A stretch of 64,000 bases of DNA from Burkholderia plantarii (GTDB lineage Bacteria; Pseudomonadota; Gammaproteobacteria; Burkholderiales; Burkholderiaceae): contig NZ_CP007212.1 in assembly GCF_001411805.1 (NCBI RefSeq), positions 310,001 through 374,000 on the forward strand, read 5' to 3'. The first letter of the stretch is position 1. The number at the start of each line of letters is the position of its first letter. The notes under the pieces are model-generated. The model searched no databases. It had not been told where the DNA came from and saw only the letters and a program-made list of their open reading frames with translations. The position numbers and the translations under genes were made by a program. Shown here one piece after another: positions 32,556-41,577 of this stretch.

Positions 32556-32585
32556 GCCTGCACCGGCAGGCGCGCTGCCGATGAG

Positions 32586-32613
32586 AAAAGAGCGACCCGC
32601 GGGTCGCTCTTTT
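32586..32613. terminator. Bidirectional terminator between cyaY and mrcA
   Basis: A perfect 28-base palindrome with 14-base arms (AAAAGAGCGACCCG and its complement). It serves cyaY on the plus strand and mrcA on the minus strand. Confidence 0.85.
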
Positions 32614-32636
32614 GCGTTGCGAGGCCGCGCGGCGCC

Positions 32637-35090
32637 TCAGTTGCCGCCCTGGAACAGGTTCATGATGTCCTGCTTCTCCTGCGCGTCGACGTGCGGGATC
32701 GACGCGTCGTCGGGCGAGGCCGCCTGCGCCACGCCGACCGTCGACACGAAGCCGTGGCCCGGCGTGAACTCGCTGAAGAACAGCTCGTCGCCGATCGTCG
32801 TGACACCGTCGGGCATCGGCATCTTGTACTCGGGCACGTTCTTCAGCGACGGCCCCATGTAGTCGATCCAGACCGGCAGCGCGAGGCCGCCGCCCGTCTC
32901 GCGGTCGCCGAGGCTGCGCGGGTTGTCGTAGCCGATCCAGGCGATCGCGGCGAGCGTGTGCTGGAAGCCCGCGAACCACGCGTCGCGCGAATCGTTGGTG
33001 GTGCCGGTCTTGCCGCCGAGGTCGGTGCGCTTGAGCACGTTGGTCTTCGCGCCGGTGCCGCGCTGCGCCACGCTCTGCAGCAGGCTGTTCATCACGTAGG
33101 CGTTGCGCGCGTCGATCGCGCGCGGCGCGCTCTGCTCGGCCACCAGCGGCTGCGCGCGCGCCACCACGTTGCCGCTCGAATCGGTCACCTCGGCGATCAG
33201 GTACGGATTCACGCGATAGCCGCCGTTGGCGAACACCGAGTAGGCGCCCGCCATCTGCAGCGGCGTGACGAGCCCCGCGCCGAGCGCCATCGGCAGGTAA
33301 GCCGGATGGCGGTCCGCGTCGAAGCCGAAGCGCGTGATGTACTGCTGCGCGTACTTGGTGCCGATGTAGTTGAGGATCCGGATCGAAACGAGGTTGCGCG
33401 AGCGCATCAGCGCCGTGCGCATCGGCTCCGGCCCGTCGAAGCCGCCGCCGTAGTTCTTCGGTTCCCACGGCTGGCCGCCCGTTTCGGCCGCGCTGAAGAA
33501 CAGCGGCGCGTCGTTGATGATGGTGGCCGGCCCCAGGCCCTTGTCGAGCGAGGCCGAGTAGATGAACGGCTTGAAGCTCGAACCGGGCTGGCGCCACGCC
33601 TGCGTGACGTGGTTGAACTTGTTCTTGTTGAAGTCGAAGCCGCCCACCAGCGAGCGGATCGCGCCGTCCTGCGGGACGATCGAGATGAACGCGCCCTCGA
33701 TCTGCGGCAACTGCGTGATCGCCCAGTCGCCGCCGTCGTTCTTCACCACGCGCACGATCGCGCCGGGGCGGATGCGCCGGTTCGGCTGCGCGTTGGCGGC
33801 CAGCGACGCCGCGGCGAAGCGCAGGTTCGGGCCTTCGAGCGTCGCGCCGCTGCCGTCGGCGAACGCGATGCGCACCTGCTTCGGATTCGCGTCGGTGACC
33901 ACCGCCGCGATCAGCTCGCCGTTGTCGGGGTGGTCGAGCAGCGCGTCGCCGACCGCCTGCTCGCGCTCGCCGGCGTCGGCCGGCAGCTCGATGAACGCTT
34001 CCGGGCCGCGATAGCCGTGGCGGCGCTCGTAGTCCATCAGGCCGCGGCGCAGCGCCTGGTAGGCGAGCGTCTGGTCCGCCGAGTCGACCGTCGTCACCAC
34101 GTTGAAGCCGCGCGTATAGGTTTCGTCCTTGTATTGGGCGTACATCATCTGGCGCACCATTTCCGCGATGTACTCGGCGTGGACGCTGTACTCGCGCGTG
34201 GCGGTCTTGACCACCAGCGGCTGCGCGACCGCCTCGTCGTATTGCTCGCGCGTGATGAAGTTCAGCTCCAGCATGCGCTCGAGGATGTACTGCTGGCGCA
34301 CCTTCGCGCGCTTCGGATTGACCACCGGGTTGTAGGCCGACGGCGCCTTCGGCAGGCCCGCGAGCATGGCCGCCTCGGCCAGCGTGATGTCCTTCAGATC
34401 CTTGCCGAAGTACACGCGCGCGGCGGCCGCGAAGCCATAGGCGCGCTGCCCCAGATAGATCTGGTTCATGTACAGCTCGAGGATCTGGTCCTTCGTCAGC
34501 GCGCGCTCGATCTTGTAGGCGAGCAGCATTTCGTAGATCTTGCGCGTGTAGGTCTTCTCGCTCGACAGGAAGAAGTTGCGCGCGACCTGCATCGTGATCG
34601 TGCTCGCCCCCTGCGTCGCGTGGCCGTTGGTCAGCGCCACCACGCCGGCGCGCGCGATGCCGGTCAGGTCGACGCCGCCGTGCTCGTAGAAGCGCGCGTC
34701 CTCGATCGCGAGGATCGCCTTCTTCAGCGAATCGGGCACGTCCTGGATATGGACGATGTCGCGGCGCTCCTCGCCGAACTCGCCGATCAGCACGTGATCG
34801 GCCGTGTAGATGCGCAGCGGCACCTTCGGGCGATAGTCGGTGAGCGCGTCGAGCGACGGCATGTTCGGCCAGGCCACCACCAGCGCGTAGCCGAGCACGA
34901 GCCCCGCGCACAGCGCGAGCGCCACGCACAGGCCGACGAAGCCGAGCAGCAGCTTCAGCCACAGCGGCCGCTTGCGCGGCGGCGGCGGTGGAGGGGGCGG
35001 CGGCGGTGGTTCGACAGCCGGCGGCGGCGGAGGGGGAGGCGGTTCCGAGGCCGGCGGCGGAGACGGGGGAGTCGTAGGTTGCATAGGCAT
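32637..35090 (-). CDS. mrcA: Penicillin-binding protein 1A (bifunctional glycosyltransferase and transpeptidase)
   Basis: Protein of 817 residues. A membrane helix lies near residues 46-72. The GT51 glycosyltransferase domain follows (AILAIEDARFYEHGGVD, GASTITMQVARNFFL). An OB-like insert comes next, then the transpeptidase with active-site serine in PGSSFKPF, SRN in MRSRNLVS and KTGTTND. It polymerises and cross-links peptidoglycan. The N-terminal cytoplasmic 40 residues are mostly proline, with runs of 8 and 11. It is divergent from pilM, a neighbour pair common in Gram-negative bacteria. Confidence 0.95.
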   Translation of the reverse strand: MPMQPTTPPSPPPASEPPPPPPPPAVEPPPPPPPPPPPRKRPLWLKLLLGFVGLCVALALCAGLVLGYALVVAWPNMPSLDALTDYRPKVPLRIYTADHVLIGEFGEERRDIVHIQDVPDSLKKAILAIEDARFYEHGGVDLTGIARAGVVALTNGHATQGASTITMQVARNFFLSSEKTYTRKIYEMLLAYKIERALTKDQILELYMNQIYLGQRAYGFAAAARVYFGKDLKDITLAEAAMLAGLPKAPSAYNPVVNPKRAKVRQQYILERMLELNFITREQYDEAVAQPLVVKTATREYSVHAEYIAEMVRQMMYAQYKDETYTRGFNVVTTVDSADQTLAYQALRRGLMDYERRHGYRGPEAFIELPADAGEREQAVGDALLDHPDNGELIAAVVTDANPKQVRIAFADGSGATLEGPNLRFAAASLAANAQPNRRIRPGAIVRVVKNDGGDWAITQLPQIEGAFISIVPQDGAIRSLVGGFDFNKNKFNHVTQAWRQPGSSFKPFIYSASLDKGLGPATIINDAPLFFSAAETGGQPWEPKNYGGGFDGPEPMRTALMRSRNLVSIRILNYIGTKYAQQYITRFGFDADRHPAYLPMALGAGLVTPLQMAGAYSVFANGGYRVNPYLIAEVTDSSGNVVARAQPLVAEQSAPRAIDARNAYVMNSLLQSVAQRGTGAKTNVLKRTDLGGKTGTTNDSRDAWFAGFQHTLAAIAWIGYDNPRSLGDRETGGGLALPVWIDYMGPSLKNVPEYKMPMPDGVTTIGDELFFSEFTPGHGFVSTVGVAQAASPDDASIPHVDAQEKQDIMNLFQGGN
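34975..35066. repeat. Low-complexity G-rich tract encoding poly-proline in PBP1A
   Basis: On the plus strand this is a run of GGC, GGT and GGA units; on the coding strand it gives the proline runs at the PBP1A N-terminus. Such tracts change length easily by replication slippage. Confidence 0.7.
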
Positions 35091-35276
35091 ACCGGAAAAC
35101 AGTCCAGCGATTATAAACGTCCGCTATGGGCATTCCTGGTGCATCGGCGCGATCGGTGCCGCACCCGCCCGCATGGCCGCCGGCTGGCCGTTCGGACGAC
35201 TGGTCGCGCGCCGGCGGGCCGGCAACAATTTCCGTCATGCCGTGCCTGTGTCGCACGGCGGCCGGGAGGGCCGATC

Positions 35277-36221
35277 ATGACGGGTTATCGACGATGGATG
35301 GCCGGGCGGTGGCTTGCCGCCGGCATCGATGTGGGACGGGACGCGGTGCGTGTCGCGTTCGTGAGCCGGCGCGGCAGCGTGATCGGCATCGAGCGGCTGG
35401 AGCGCGAGCCGTTCGACGCGCCGCACGACGTGACGGGCGGGGACTGGGCCGCGGTGACGCGCGCGCTGGCCCGCGTGGCCGAGCGGGCCGGCGCGCGGCT
35501 GCCGGTCGGCCGGATGCCGGCCGCGATGGCGCTGTCGTGCCGCGAGGTCGCGACGTCGATGCTCGACGCGCGTCTCGCGGCGGACGGCCCGCTCGAGCCG
35601 GCCGTGCTGGTCGAGGCCGAGCGCACTACCGGCATCGCGCGCGATTCGCTCGCGATCGACTGGTGCGTCAACGACATCCTGCATCCCGGGCGCGTGATGA
35701 TCGCGTCCACCGACCGCGCGCGCATCGACGTGCGCGTCGAGGCCGCGGCGGCGGCCGGCTTCGGCCTGACCGCGATCGACGGCGAGCCGCACGCGGCGCT
35801 GCGCGCGATCCGGCAGGTCGCCGCGTTCGAGGTCGAGGCCGACGCGCCCTACGCGGCGATCTGGATCGGGGCCGGCGGCGTGGACGGCTGGCGCGTCGAG
35901 GCGACCACGGCGACCACCCACGTGCGGGCGCCGTCGCCGGCCCACGCGAGCGTCGCCGACGCGCTGCGCGAGCTGGCGCGGCGCGGCGGCGAGATCGATT
36001 GCGCGTTCGTCGGCGGCGCGCTCGACGAAGGCGGTGAGATGGATGATGGATCGGGCGAGATCGCGGCGCGGCTCGCCGAGATCGGCGATCTGCTCGGGTG
36101 CGCCGCGTTGCCGTTCGAATGCGCCGCGTATTGCCGGCGGCCCGAGATCGACGCGGCGGCGCGCCACTCGCCGCGCTTCGCGGTGGCATTCGGGCTCGGC
36201 CTGCGCGGGGTGTGCGAATGA
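35277..36221 (+). CDS. pilM: Type IV pilus assembly protein PilM
   Basis: Protein of 314 residues, an actin-like cytoplasmic ATP-binding protein of the pilus alignment complex. The start at 35277 has GGGAGGG ahead and gives a first strand AAGIDVGRDAVRVAFV, typical of the family. SHS2-type insert sequence follows, and the C-terminal PRFAVAFGLGLRG is conserved. It is less similar to textbook PilM than most window genes are to theirs. The ATGA stop/start overlap with the next gene shows coupled translation. A very long upstream extension antisense to mrcA is rejected. Confidence 0.82.
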   Translation: MTGYRRWMAGRWLAAGIDVGRDAVRVAFVSRRGSVIGIERLEREPFDAPHDVTGGDWAAVTRALARVAERAGARLPVGRMPAAMALSCREVATSMLDARLAADGPLEPAVLVEAERTTGIARDSLAIDWCVNDILHPGRVMIASTDRARIDVRVEAAAAAGFGLTAIDGEPHAALRAIRQVAAFEVEADAPYAAIWIGAGGVDGWRVEATTATTHVRAPSPAHASVADALRELARRGGEIDCAFVGGALDEGGEMDDGSGEIAARLAEIGDLLGCAALPFECAAYCRRPEIDAAARHSPRFAVAFGLGLRGVCE

Positions 36222-36904
36222 GCGCGCGACGGCGGCTCGCGGCGGTGCCCCCGCGCGCGGTGATGCGTGATCCGGCACGGCGCCGCGCCTGGCTCGGCGG
36301 CTTCAATCTGATGCCGTACCGGCAGCGCGACGCCCGGCTGCGGCGTCGGCGGCGCGCGGCCGAATTCGCGGGCGCGGCCTGCGTCGGGGTGGTGGCGGCC
36401 GCGCTGTCCTGCGCCGCGCAGGCGTTCGAACGCGCGCGGCTCGACATGCGGCGCACAGCCATCGAACAGCAGCTGGCGCAATGGGCGCCGCGCATGCGCG
36501 CCGCGGATGCGGCGGCGCGTGAGGTGGCCGCCCGACGCCGGCACGAGACGACGGCGGCCGAGCGGGCGCGGCCGCTCGCGCGGGCGGTGGCGCTGTTCGA
36601 TGCGCTGCGCGCGCTCGACTATCGCGCGGTGGTGTTGCTCGGGCTGCGCCAGGCGGACGGCACCGCGCAGCTCGATGCGCGGGCGCGCGATCCGCTCGCC
36701 GCGGCGCGCTGGGTTGCGCGATTGCGCGAGACGCGGGCCGACTGGCAGGTCGAGGTGGCGGGCATCGACGTGGGCCGGGGCGAGTCGGTCGCGAATGGCT
36801 CGGGCTCGATCCGCTTCGTGGTGCGGATTCGCTGGCCGCAGGCCGAGCCGCGGCCGCGAGCCGTGGTGAGCCACAGCAGTGCCAACGAGGGAGGGCGCGG
36901 ATGA
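36218..36904 (+). CDS. pilN: Type IV pilus assembly protein PilN
   Basis: Protein of 228 residues. FNLMPYR at residues 29-35 corresponds to the short N-terminal peptide of PilN that binds PilM (INLLPWR in Pseudomonas). It is followed by a basic stretch, one membrane helix near residues 48-68, a helical coiled segment and a periplasmic ferredoxin-like domain. The motif is normally within the first ten residues. The 28-residue Arg-rich extension may be real, or a later start (for example Met16) may be used. ATGA overlaps link it to both neighbours. Confidence 0.78.
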   Translation: MSARRRLAAVPPRAVMRDPARRRAWLGGFNLMPYRQRDARLRRRRRAAEFAGAACVGVVAAALSCAAQAFERARLDMRRTAIEQQLAQWAPRMRAADAAAREVAARRRHETTAAERARPLARAVALFDALRALDYRAVVLLGLRQADGTAQLDARARDPLAAARWVARLRETRADWQVEVAGIDVGRGESVANGSGSIRFVVRIRWPQAEPRPRAVVSHSSANEGGRG

Positions 36905-37845
36905 TGGCGAGCGGCACGGGGGGCAGCGGCGGCCGCATGGCAATCGCGCGCATGCCGGCGTACCGCGGGGCCACGAAGCTGGTGGTGCTCGGCTGCGTGG
37001 CGGGAGCGGTCTGCGCCGTGCTGCGCGCCACCGGCGACGAGCGCGACTGGAGCGGCGTCGGACAAGCGCGGCGGCGGCTCGATGCGGCCATGTCGGAGCG
37101 GGACCGGGCCGAGCGGAGATTGCGCGCGTGGCGGCCGGCGGCGGTGCGGCATGAATCGCCACGATCGGCCGGGCGAGCGGCGGCACCGATCGTTACCGCG
37201 GCGCGCGCCGATACGCGAGTTCCGCCCGAGCCGCGCACGACGCAGCCGTCTTCCGCGGTTTCTGCGACGCCGCAACACGACGGCCGGCTCGCCCACGACA
37301 CGGTTTGGTGGCTCGCCACCGCCGCGCACGAGAGCGGCCTGCGGATCGGCCGCCTCGGCCCCATGCCGGCCGAACATGGCGAGCCCGACGCGGCCGGGCA
37401 GCGTTACGACGTCGCCGGGACCGGCGGTTTCGGCGAGGTCGCCCGCTGGGTCCGTTCGCTCGCGCGGGTGCCGGCGACGATCGTCCCGCTCGGCATCGAG
37501 GTCACGCGGCGGGCCGGCGGCGCCGCGTTTTCGGCGCGTTTCGCGGTCCACGACGGCGACGGGCGGCCGGCGGCGACCAGCGGCTTGATGCGGGCCGCGT
37601 TGCCGGCTGGCGCGGCCGAGTTCGGCGGCAGCGACGCGCTCGCCATGCCGCGTGTTGCCGGCATCCTGCGCGATGCGCGCGGCGGGCTGGCCCTGATCGA
37701 CGCCGGCGGGCGGGCGCGCGCGGCGGCGGTCGGCGAACGGATCGGCGCCGAGCGGATCACGCGCATCACGGCGGACGGCGTCTGGCTCGAAACCGACGAT
37801 GGCCGCGAGCAGCGCGTGGCCCTGAGCGCGGAGGCGAGCCGATGA
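36901..37845 (+). CDS. Apparent PilO-PilP fusion, pilus alignment protein
   Basis: Protein of 314 residues. The parts seen in order are: a membrane helix near residues 26-42; a helical arm near 52-78; a low-complexity linker of about 85-128; a PilO-like ferredoxin domain near 130-217 (YDVAGTGGFGEVARWVRSLARVP); a second linker; and residues 250-308 that resemble the PilP beta-domain (RVAGILRDARGGLALIDAGGRARAAAVGERIG). Canonical PilP is a separate lipoprotein that joins PilNO to PilQ. No lipobox or separate pilP is present. The domain calls come from pattern matching by eye and from position between pilN and pilQ. Confidence 0.68.
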   Translation: MMASGTGGSGGRMAIARMPAYRGATKLVVLGCVAGAVCAVLRATGDERDWSGVGQARRRLDAAMSERDRAERRLRAWRPAAVRHESPRSAGRAAAPIVTAARADTRVPPEPRTTQPSSAVSATPQHDGRLAHDTVWWLATAAHESGLRIGRLGPMPAEHGEPDAAGQRYDVAGTGGFGEVARWVRSLARVPATIVPLGIEVTRRAGGAAFSARFAVHDGDGRPAATSGLMRAALPAGAAEFGGSDALAMPRVAGILRDARGGLALIDAGGRARAAAVGERIGAERITRITADGVWLETDDGREQRVALSAEASR

Positions 37846-39821
37846 ACCGCCGGGTCGGCTTGATGGTGCGAATGATCGCCGTGGCGGCGCTCGTGGCCGA
37901 TGCCGAAGCGGTAGCGCGGGCGAGCCCGCCGCCGCTGCCGGTCGCGATGCCCACGAATGCCGGGGTCGGGGCGGCCGGCGCCTCGCCGCACGCTGGCGGC
38001 GACGAAGCGCCATGGCTCGCTACCGAAGTCGGCCGCGTGCGTGGCACGAGCGGGCTCGACGGTGATGCCGGCCGAGACGGCGACGACGGTGACGACGGCG
38101 GCAGGGCGCCGGCCGGGGCGGGACACGGCGCAGCGCGAAGTCGCGCGTCGGACCCGGCGGCGACGGCGAACGCGCTGAGCCCGGCCGGCGTTCCGATTTC
38201 TCTGCCCGACGATCGGGTTCCCTCGGCGGATGCAGCCGCCGAGCCCGGCGGCGCCGATTCATCGGAACAGGATCTGCCTCCGGCCGGCGGCAGCACGCAA
38301 GCGGCCAAGTCCGCCGATGCCGGACCCGCTTCGCCGCCACCGGCTGTCACCGCCACGGTCCCGCCCGCGCTCGAAGGACCCCCCATTCCGCTGCCGGCTC
38401 CACTCCGGCTGTCCGATGCGCCGGCCGGCATGCATGACGTGCATGGTATGCGCGGCAAGCACGGCACCCGCGGGCCTCGCCGGATCTCGCTCGATCTTCA
38501 GCAGGCGCCGCTCGCGGCCGCGTTCGACGCGTTCGCGCGCTTCACGGGCCAGAGCATCGTGCTGAGCGGGCGCGTGCAGGGCAGCGCCACGCTGCGCGTG
38601 CGCGACGTGCCGTGGCGCGATGCGTTCGACGCACTGCTCGACGCGAACGGACTCGCGATGGCGCAGCGCGGCGGCGTGATCTGGGTCGCGCCGGTGGCCG
38701 AGCTGGCGGCACGCGAGCGCGCCCGCTTCGAAACGCACGCGCGCGCGGCCGAGCTGGAGCCGCTCGCGAGCCGCACCTTCGTGCTGCGCTACCCGCGCGC
38801 GAACGACGTCGCGCGGCTGCTGACGGGCGGCGGCGCGAGCCAGCGCGTGCTGTCGCGGCGCGGCTCGGTGCTGGCCGATCCGCGCACGAACCTGCTGTTC
38901 GTGACCGACCTCGACGGCCGGCTCGCCCAGATCGCCGCGTTGCTCGCGCAGCTCGACCGTCCGTCGCGGCAGGTGCTGATCGAGGCACGCATCGTCGAGG
39001 GCGAACGCGGTTTTTCGCGCGAGCTCGGAGCGCGGCTCGCGCTGCGCTCGACTGCGTGGGGCGGCAGTGCGGCGGGCGGCTCCAGTGCAAGCGGCTCGGG
39101 CGGCAGCGCGGCCGGCGGAGCCGCCACCCCGGAGCCCACCACCGGCGGCACCGCGACCGGCATCGTCGGCGGTCCCGGCGGACGGCTGCTGGACCTGTCG
39201 GCGCGTCCGCTCGCGGGATTCGAGGCAGCCACGGCCGGCCTTACGCTGTTCGTCGCCGGCGCGAGCCGCCTGCTCGATCTGGAACTGAGCGCGCTCGAAG
39301 CGGAGGGGCGTGGGCGGATCGTGTCGAGCCCGCGCATCGTCACGGCCGATCGCGCGCCGGCGCTGATCGAGCAGGGCACCGAACTGCCGTACCAGGCCAA
39401 GGTCGGCCTCGGCGTGTCCGGCGTGCAGTTCCGCCGCGCCACGCTCAAGCTCGAGGTCGAGCCGCAGATCACGCCCGAAGGCCACGTGGTGCTCGATCTC
39501 GACGTGGCGAAGGACAGCGTCGGCGAGGCCACCGACGCGGGGCCGGCGATCCACACCAAGCACGTGCGCACGCGCGTGGAGGTCGAAAATGGGGGTACGG
39601 TCTCGATCGGCGGCATCTACGAGAGCGATCGTCGGGACGATGTGACTCGGGTGCCGGTCTTGGGCAAAATACCGGTTCTGGGCGCGCTGTTCCGGCATCG
39701 GGCGCGGCGCGAGCGGACCGCGGAGCTGGTCGTCTACATCACGCCGCGCGTCGTCGGCGCGCCGGACGGGCCGCCGGCGGGTGTCCCGGGCTCGGGGGAC
39801 AAGTCCGCGGCGGCCCGCTGA
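37842..39821 (+). CDS. pilQ: Type IV pilus secretin PilQ
   Basis: Protein of 659 residues forming the outer-membrane pore for the pilus. Residues 1-28 look like a signal peptide. About 30-210 is a long Gly-, Ala-, Asp- and Pro-rich segment of low complexity. An STN-type domain follows at about 215-283 (ISLDLQQAPLAAAFDAFARFTGQSIVLSG), then a secretin N-domain at about 310-372. The secretin core runs from about 376 to 637, with VPVLGKIPVLGALFRH and the C-terminal ELVVYITPRVV. A Gly/Ser-rich insert occurs near 407-445. The peptidoglycan-binding AMIN domains usual in PilQ were not recognised. Confidence 0.88.
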   Translation: MNRRVGLMVRMIAVAALVADAEAVARASPPPLPVAMPTNAGVGAAGASPHAGGDEAPWLATEVGRVRGTSGLDGDAGRDGDDGDDGGRAPAGAGHGAARSRASDPAATANALSPAGVPISLPDDRVPSADAAAEPGGADSSEQDLPPAGGSTQAAKSADAGPASPPPAVTATVPPALEGPPIPLPAPLRLSDAPAGMHDVHGMRGKHGTRGPRRISLDLQQAPLAAAFDAFARFTGQSIVLSGRVQGSATLRVRDVPWRDAFDALLDANGLAMAQRGGVIWVAPVAELAARERARFETHARAAELEPLASRTFVLRYPRANDVARLLTGGGASQRVLSRRGSVLADPRTNLLFVTDLDGRLAQIAALLAQLDRPSRQVLIEARIVEGERGFSRELGARLALRSTAWGGSAAGGSSASGSGGSAAGGAATPEPTTGGTATGIVGGPGGRLLDLSARPLAGFEAATAGLTLFVAGASRLLDLELSALEAEGRGRIVSSPRIVTADRAPALIEQGTELPYQAKVGLGVSGVQFRRATLKLEVEPQITPEGHVVLDLDVAKDSVGEATDAGPAIHTKHVRTRVEVENGGTVSIGGIYESDRRDDVTRVPVLGKIPVLGALFRHRARRERTAELVVYITPRVVGAPDGPPAGVPGSGDKSAAAR

Positions 39822-39905
39822 TCGCCCACGGGCGCGCTCGACAAGGCAAGCGCTTTGCCAGTAAGCTGCGCCACACCACCAGCCAGATTGAAGCAGAGGA
39901 AGCCG

Positions 39906-40460
39906 TTGCAACCGCGGGATCCATACGCAAGCGTATTTTTCGTCGGACTCATGGGGGCGGGTAAAACCACCGTGGGTCGCGCCGTCGCGCGCCGTCTCGA
40001 CCGGCCGTTCTTCGATTCCGATCATGAAATCGAAGCGCGCACCGGTACGCGGATCCCGGTCATTTTCGAACTCGAGGGCGAGGCGGGTTTCCGCGACCGC
40101 GAGAAAAAAATGATCGACGAGCTCACCCAACGCGGCAACGTCGTGCTCGCGACCGGCGGCGGCGCCGTGATGCGCCCCGAAAATCGCGACGCGCTGCGTT
40201 CGCGCGGCATCGTCATCTATTTGCGCGCGAATCCGCACGATCTCTGGCTGAGAACCCGTAAGGACAAAAATCGCCCGCTGCTGCAGACGGAAGATCCGAA
40301 GGCCCGGCTCGAAGCGTTGTACGAGGTGCGCGACCCGCTTTACCGCGAATGCGCGCATTTCGTGATCGAGACCGGCCGTCCGTCGGTCAACGGCCTCGTC
40401 AACATGGTGCTGATGCAGCTCGAGCTGGCCGGCATCGTCGCCAAGCCGCTACAAGCATGA
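39906..40460 (+). CDS. aroK: Shikimate kinase
   Basis: Protein of 184 residues starting at TTG (39906) with AGAGGAA ahead. An alternative ATG 51 bases upstream adds residues without homology. The P-loop GLMGAGKT is at residues 14-21, followed by [13 protein letters not shown] and the lid arginine in [11 protein letters not shown]. It phosphorylates shikimate in aromatic amino acid synthesis. Its stop overlaps the aroB start by four bases. Confidence 0.95.
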   Translation: MQPRDPYASVFFVGLMGAGKTTVGRAVARRLDRPFFDSDHEIEARTGTRIPVIFELEGEAGFRDREKKMIDELTQRGNVVLATGGGAVMRPENRDALRSRGIVIYLRANPHDLWLRTRKDKNRPLLQTEDPKARLEALYEVRDPLYRECAHFVIETGRPSVNGLVNMVLMQLELAGIVAKPLQA

Positions 40461-41536
40461 TTACCGTCAACGTCGACCTGGGCGATCGCGCCTACCCGAT
40501 TCATATCGGCGACGGCCTGATTGGCCGCACCGAACTGTTCGCCCCGCACATCAAGGGCGCCGCCGTCACCATCGTCACCAACACCACCGTCGATCCGCTC
40601 TACGGCGACGCGCTGCGCGCCGCGCTCGCGCCGCTCGGCAAGCAGGTCAACACCGTGGTGCTGCCCGACGGCGAATCCTACAAGCAGTGGGAAACGCTGA
40701 ACCTGATCTTCGACGGGCTGCTCGGCTCGCGCGCCGATCGCAAGACCACGCTGATCGCGCTCGGCGGCGGCGTGGTGGGCGACATGACCGGCTTCGCGGC
40801 CGCCTGCTACATGCGCGGCGTGCCGTTCATCCAGGTGCCGACCACGCTGCTGTCGCAGGTCGATTCGTCGGTCGGCGGCAAGACCGGCATCAATCACCCG
40901 CTCGGCAAGAACATGATCGGCGCGTTCTACCAGCCGCAGGCGGTGATCGCCGACATCGGCGCGCTGCGCACGCTGCCCGAGCGCGAACTGGCGGCCGGCA
41001 TCGCCGAGGTGATCAAGACCGGCGCGATCGCCGACCCGGCGTTCTTCGACTGGATCGAGGCCAGCGTCGAGGCGCTGAACCATCGCGAGCCGGCCGCGCT
41101 CGCCGAGGCCGTGCGGCGCTCGTGCGAGATCAAGGCGAGCGTGGTGGCCGCCGACGAGCGCGAAGGCGGGCTGCGCGCGATCCTCAATTTCGGCCATACG
41201 TTCGGCCACGCGATCGAGGCCGGCCTCGGCTACGGCGAGTGGCTGCACGGCGAGGCGGTGGGCTGCGGAATGGTGATGGCGGCCGACCTGTCGGTGCGCG
41301 TCGGCCGGCTCGACGACGCGGCGCGCCAGCGCCTGAACCGCGTGATCGCCGCCGCGCACCTGCCGGTGCGCGCGCCGGACCTCGGCGCCGGCCGCTACGT
41401 CGAGCTGATGCAGGTCGACAAGAAAGCGGAAGCGGGCGCGATCAAGTTCATCCTGCTCGACCGGATCGGCGCCTCGTCGATCACCGCCGCGCCCGACGAG
41501 GCGGTGCAGGCGACGCTCGAGGCCGCGATCCGGTAA
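40457..41536 (+). CDS. aroB: 3-dehydroquinate synthase
   Basis: Protein of 359 residues, NAD- and zinc-dependent, which closes DAHP to 3-dehydroquinate. The segments [51 protein letters not shown] and the zinc histidines in [11 protein letters not shown] are all present. The aroK-aroB-dgt order is common in proteobacteria. Confidence 0.97.
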   Translation: MITVNVDLGDRAYPIHIGDGLIGRTELFAPHIKGAAVTIVTNTTVDPLYGDALRAALAPLGKQVNTVVLPDGESYKQWETLNLIFDGLLGSRADRKTTLIALGGGVVGDMTGFAAACYMRGVPFIQVPTTLLSQVDSSVGGKTGINHPLGKNMIGAFYQPQAVIADIGALRTLPERELAAGIAEVIKTGAIADPAFFDWIEASVEALNHREPAALAEAVRRSCEIKASVVAADEREGGLRAILNFGHTFGHAIEAGLGYGEWLHGEAVGCGMVMAADLSVRVGRLDDAARQRLNRVIAAAHLPVRAPDLGAGRYVELMQVDKKAEAGAIKFILLDRIGASSITAAPDEAVQATLEAAIR

Positions 41537-41577
41537 CACGGCGCCGGATCGGCCGGCGCCCAGCAGTGGAGGAGTCA

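Noticed and set aside
32691..35276. Long plus-strand upstream extension of pilM antisense to PBP1A
   Set aside because: The PilM family starts at MTGYRRWMAGRWLAAGIDVG with a GGGAGGG site; the preceding 862 codons mirror mrcA.
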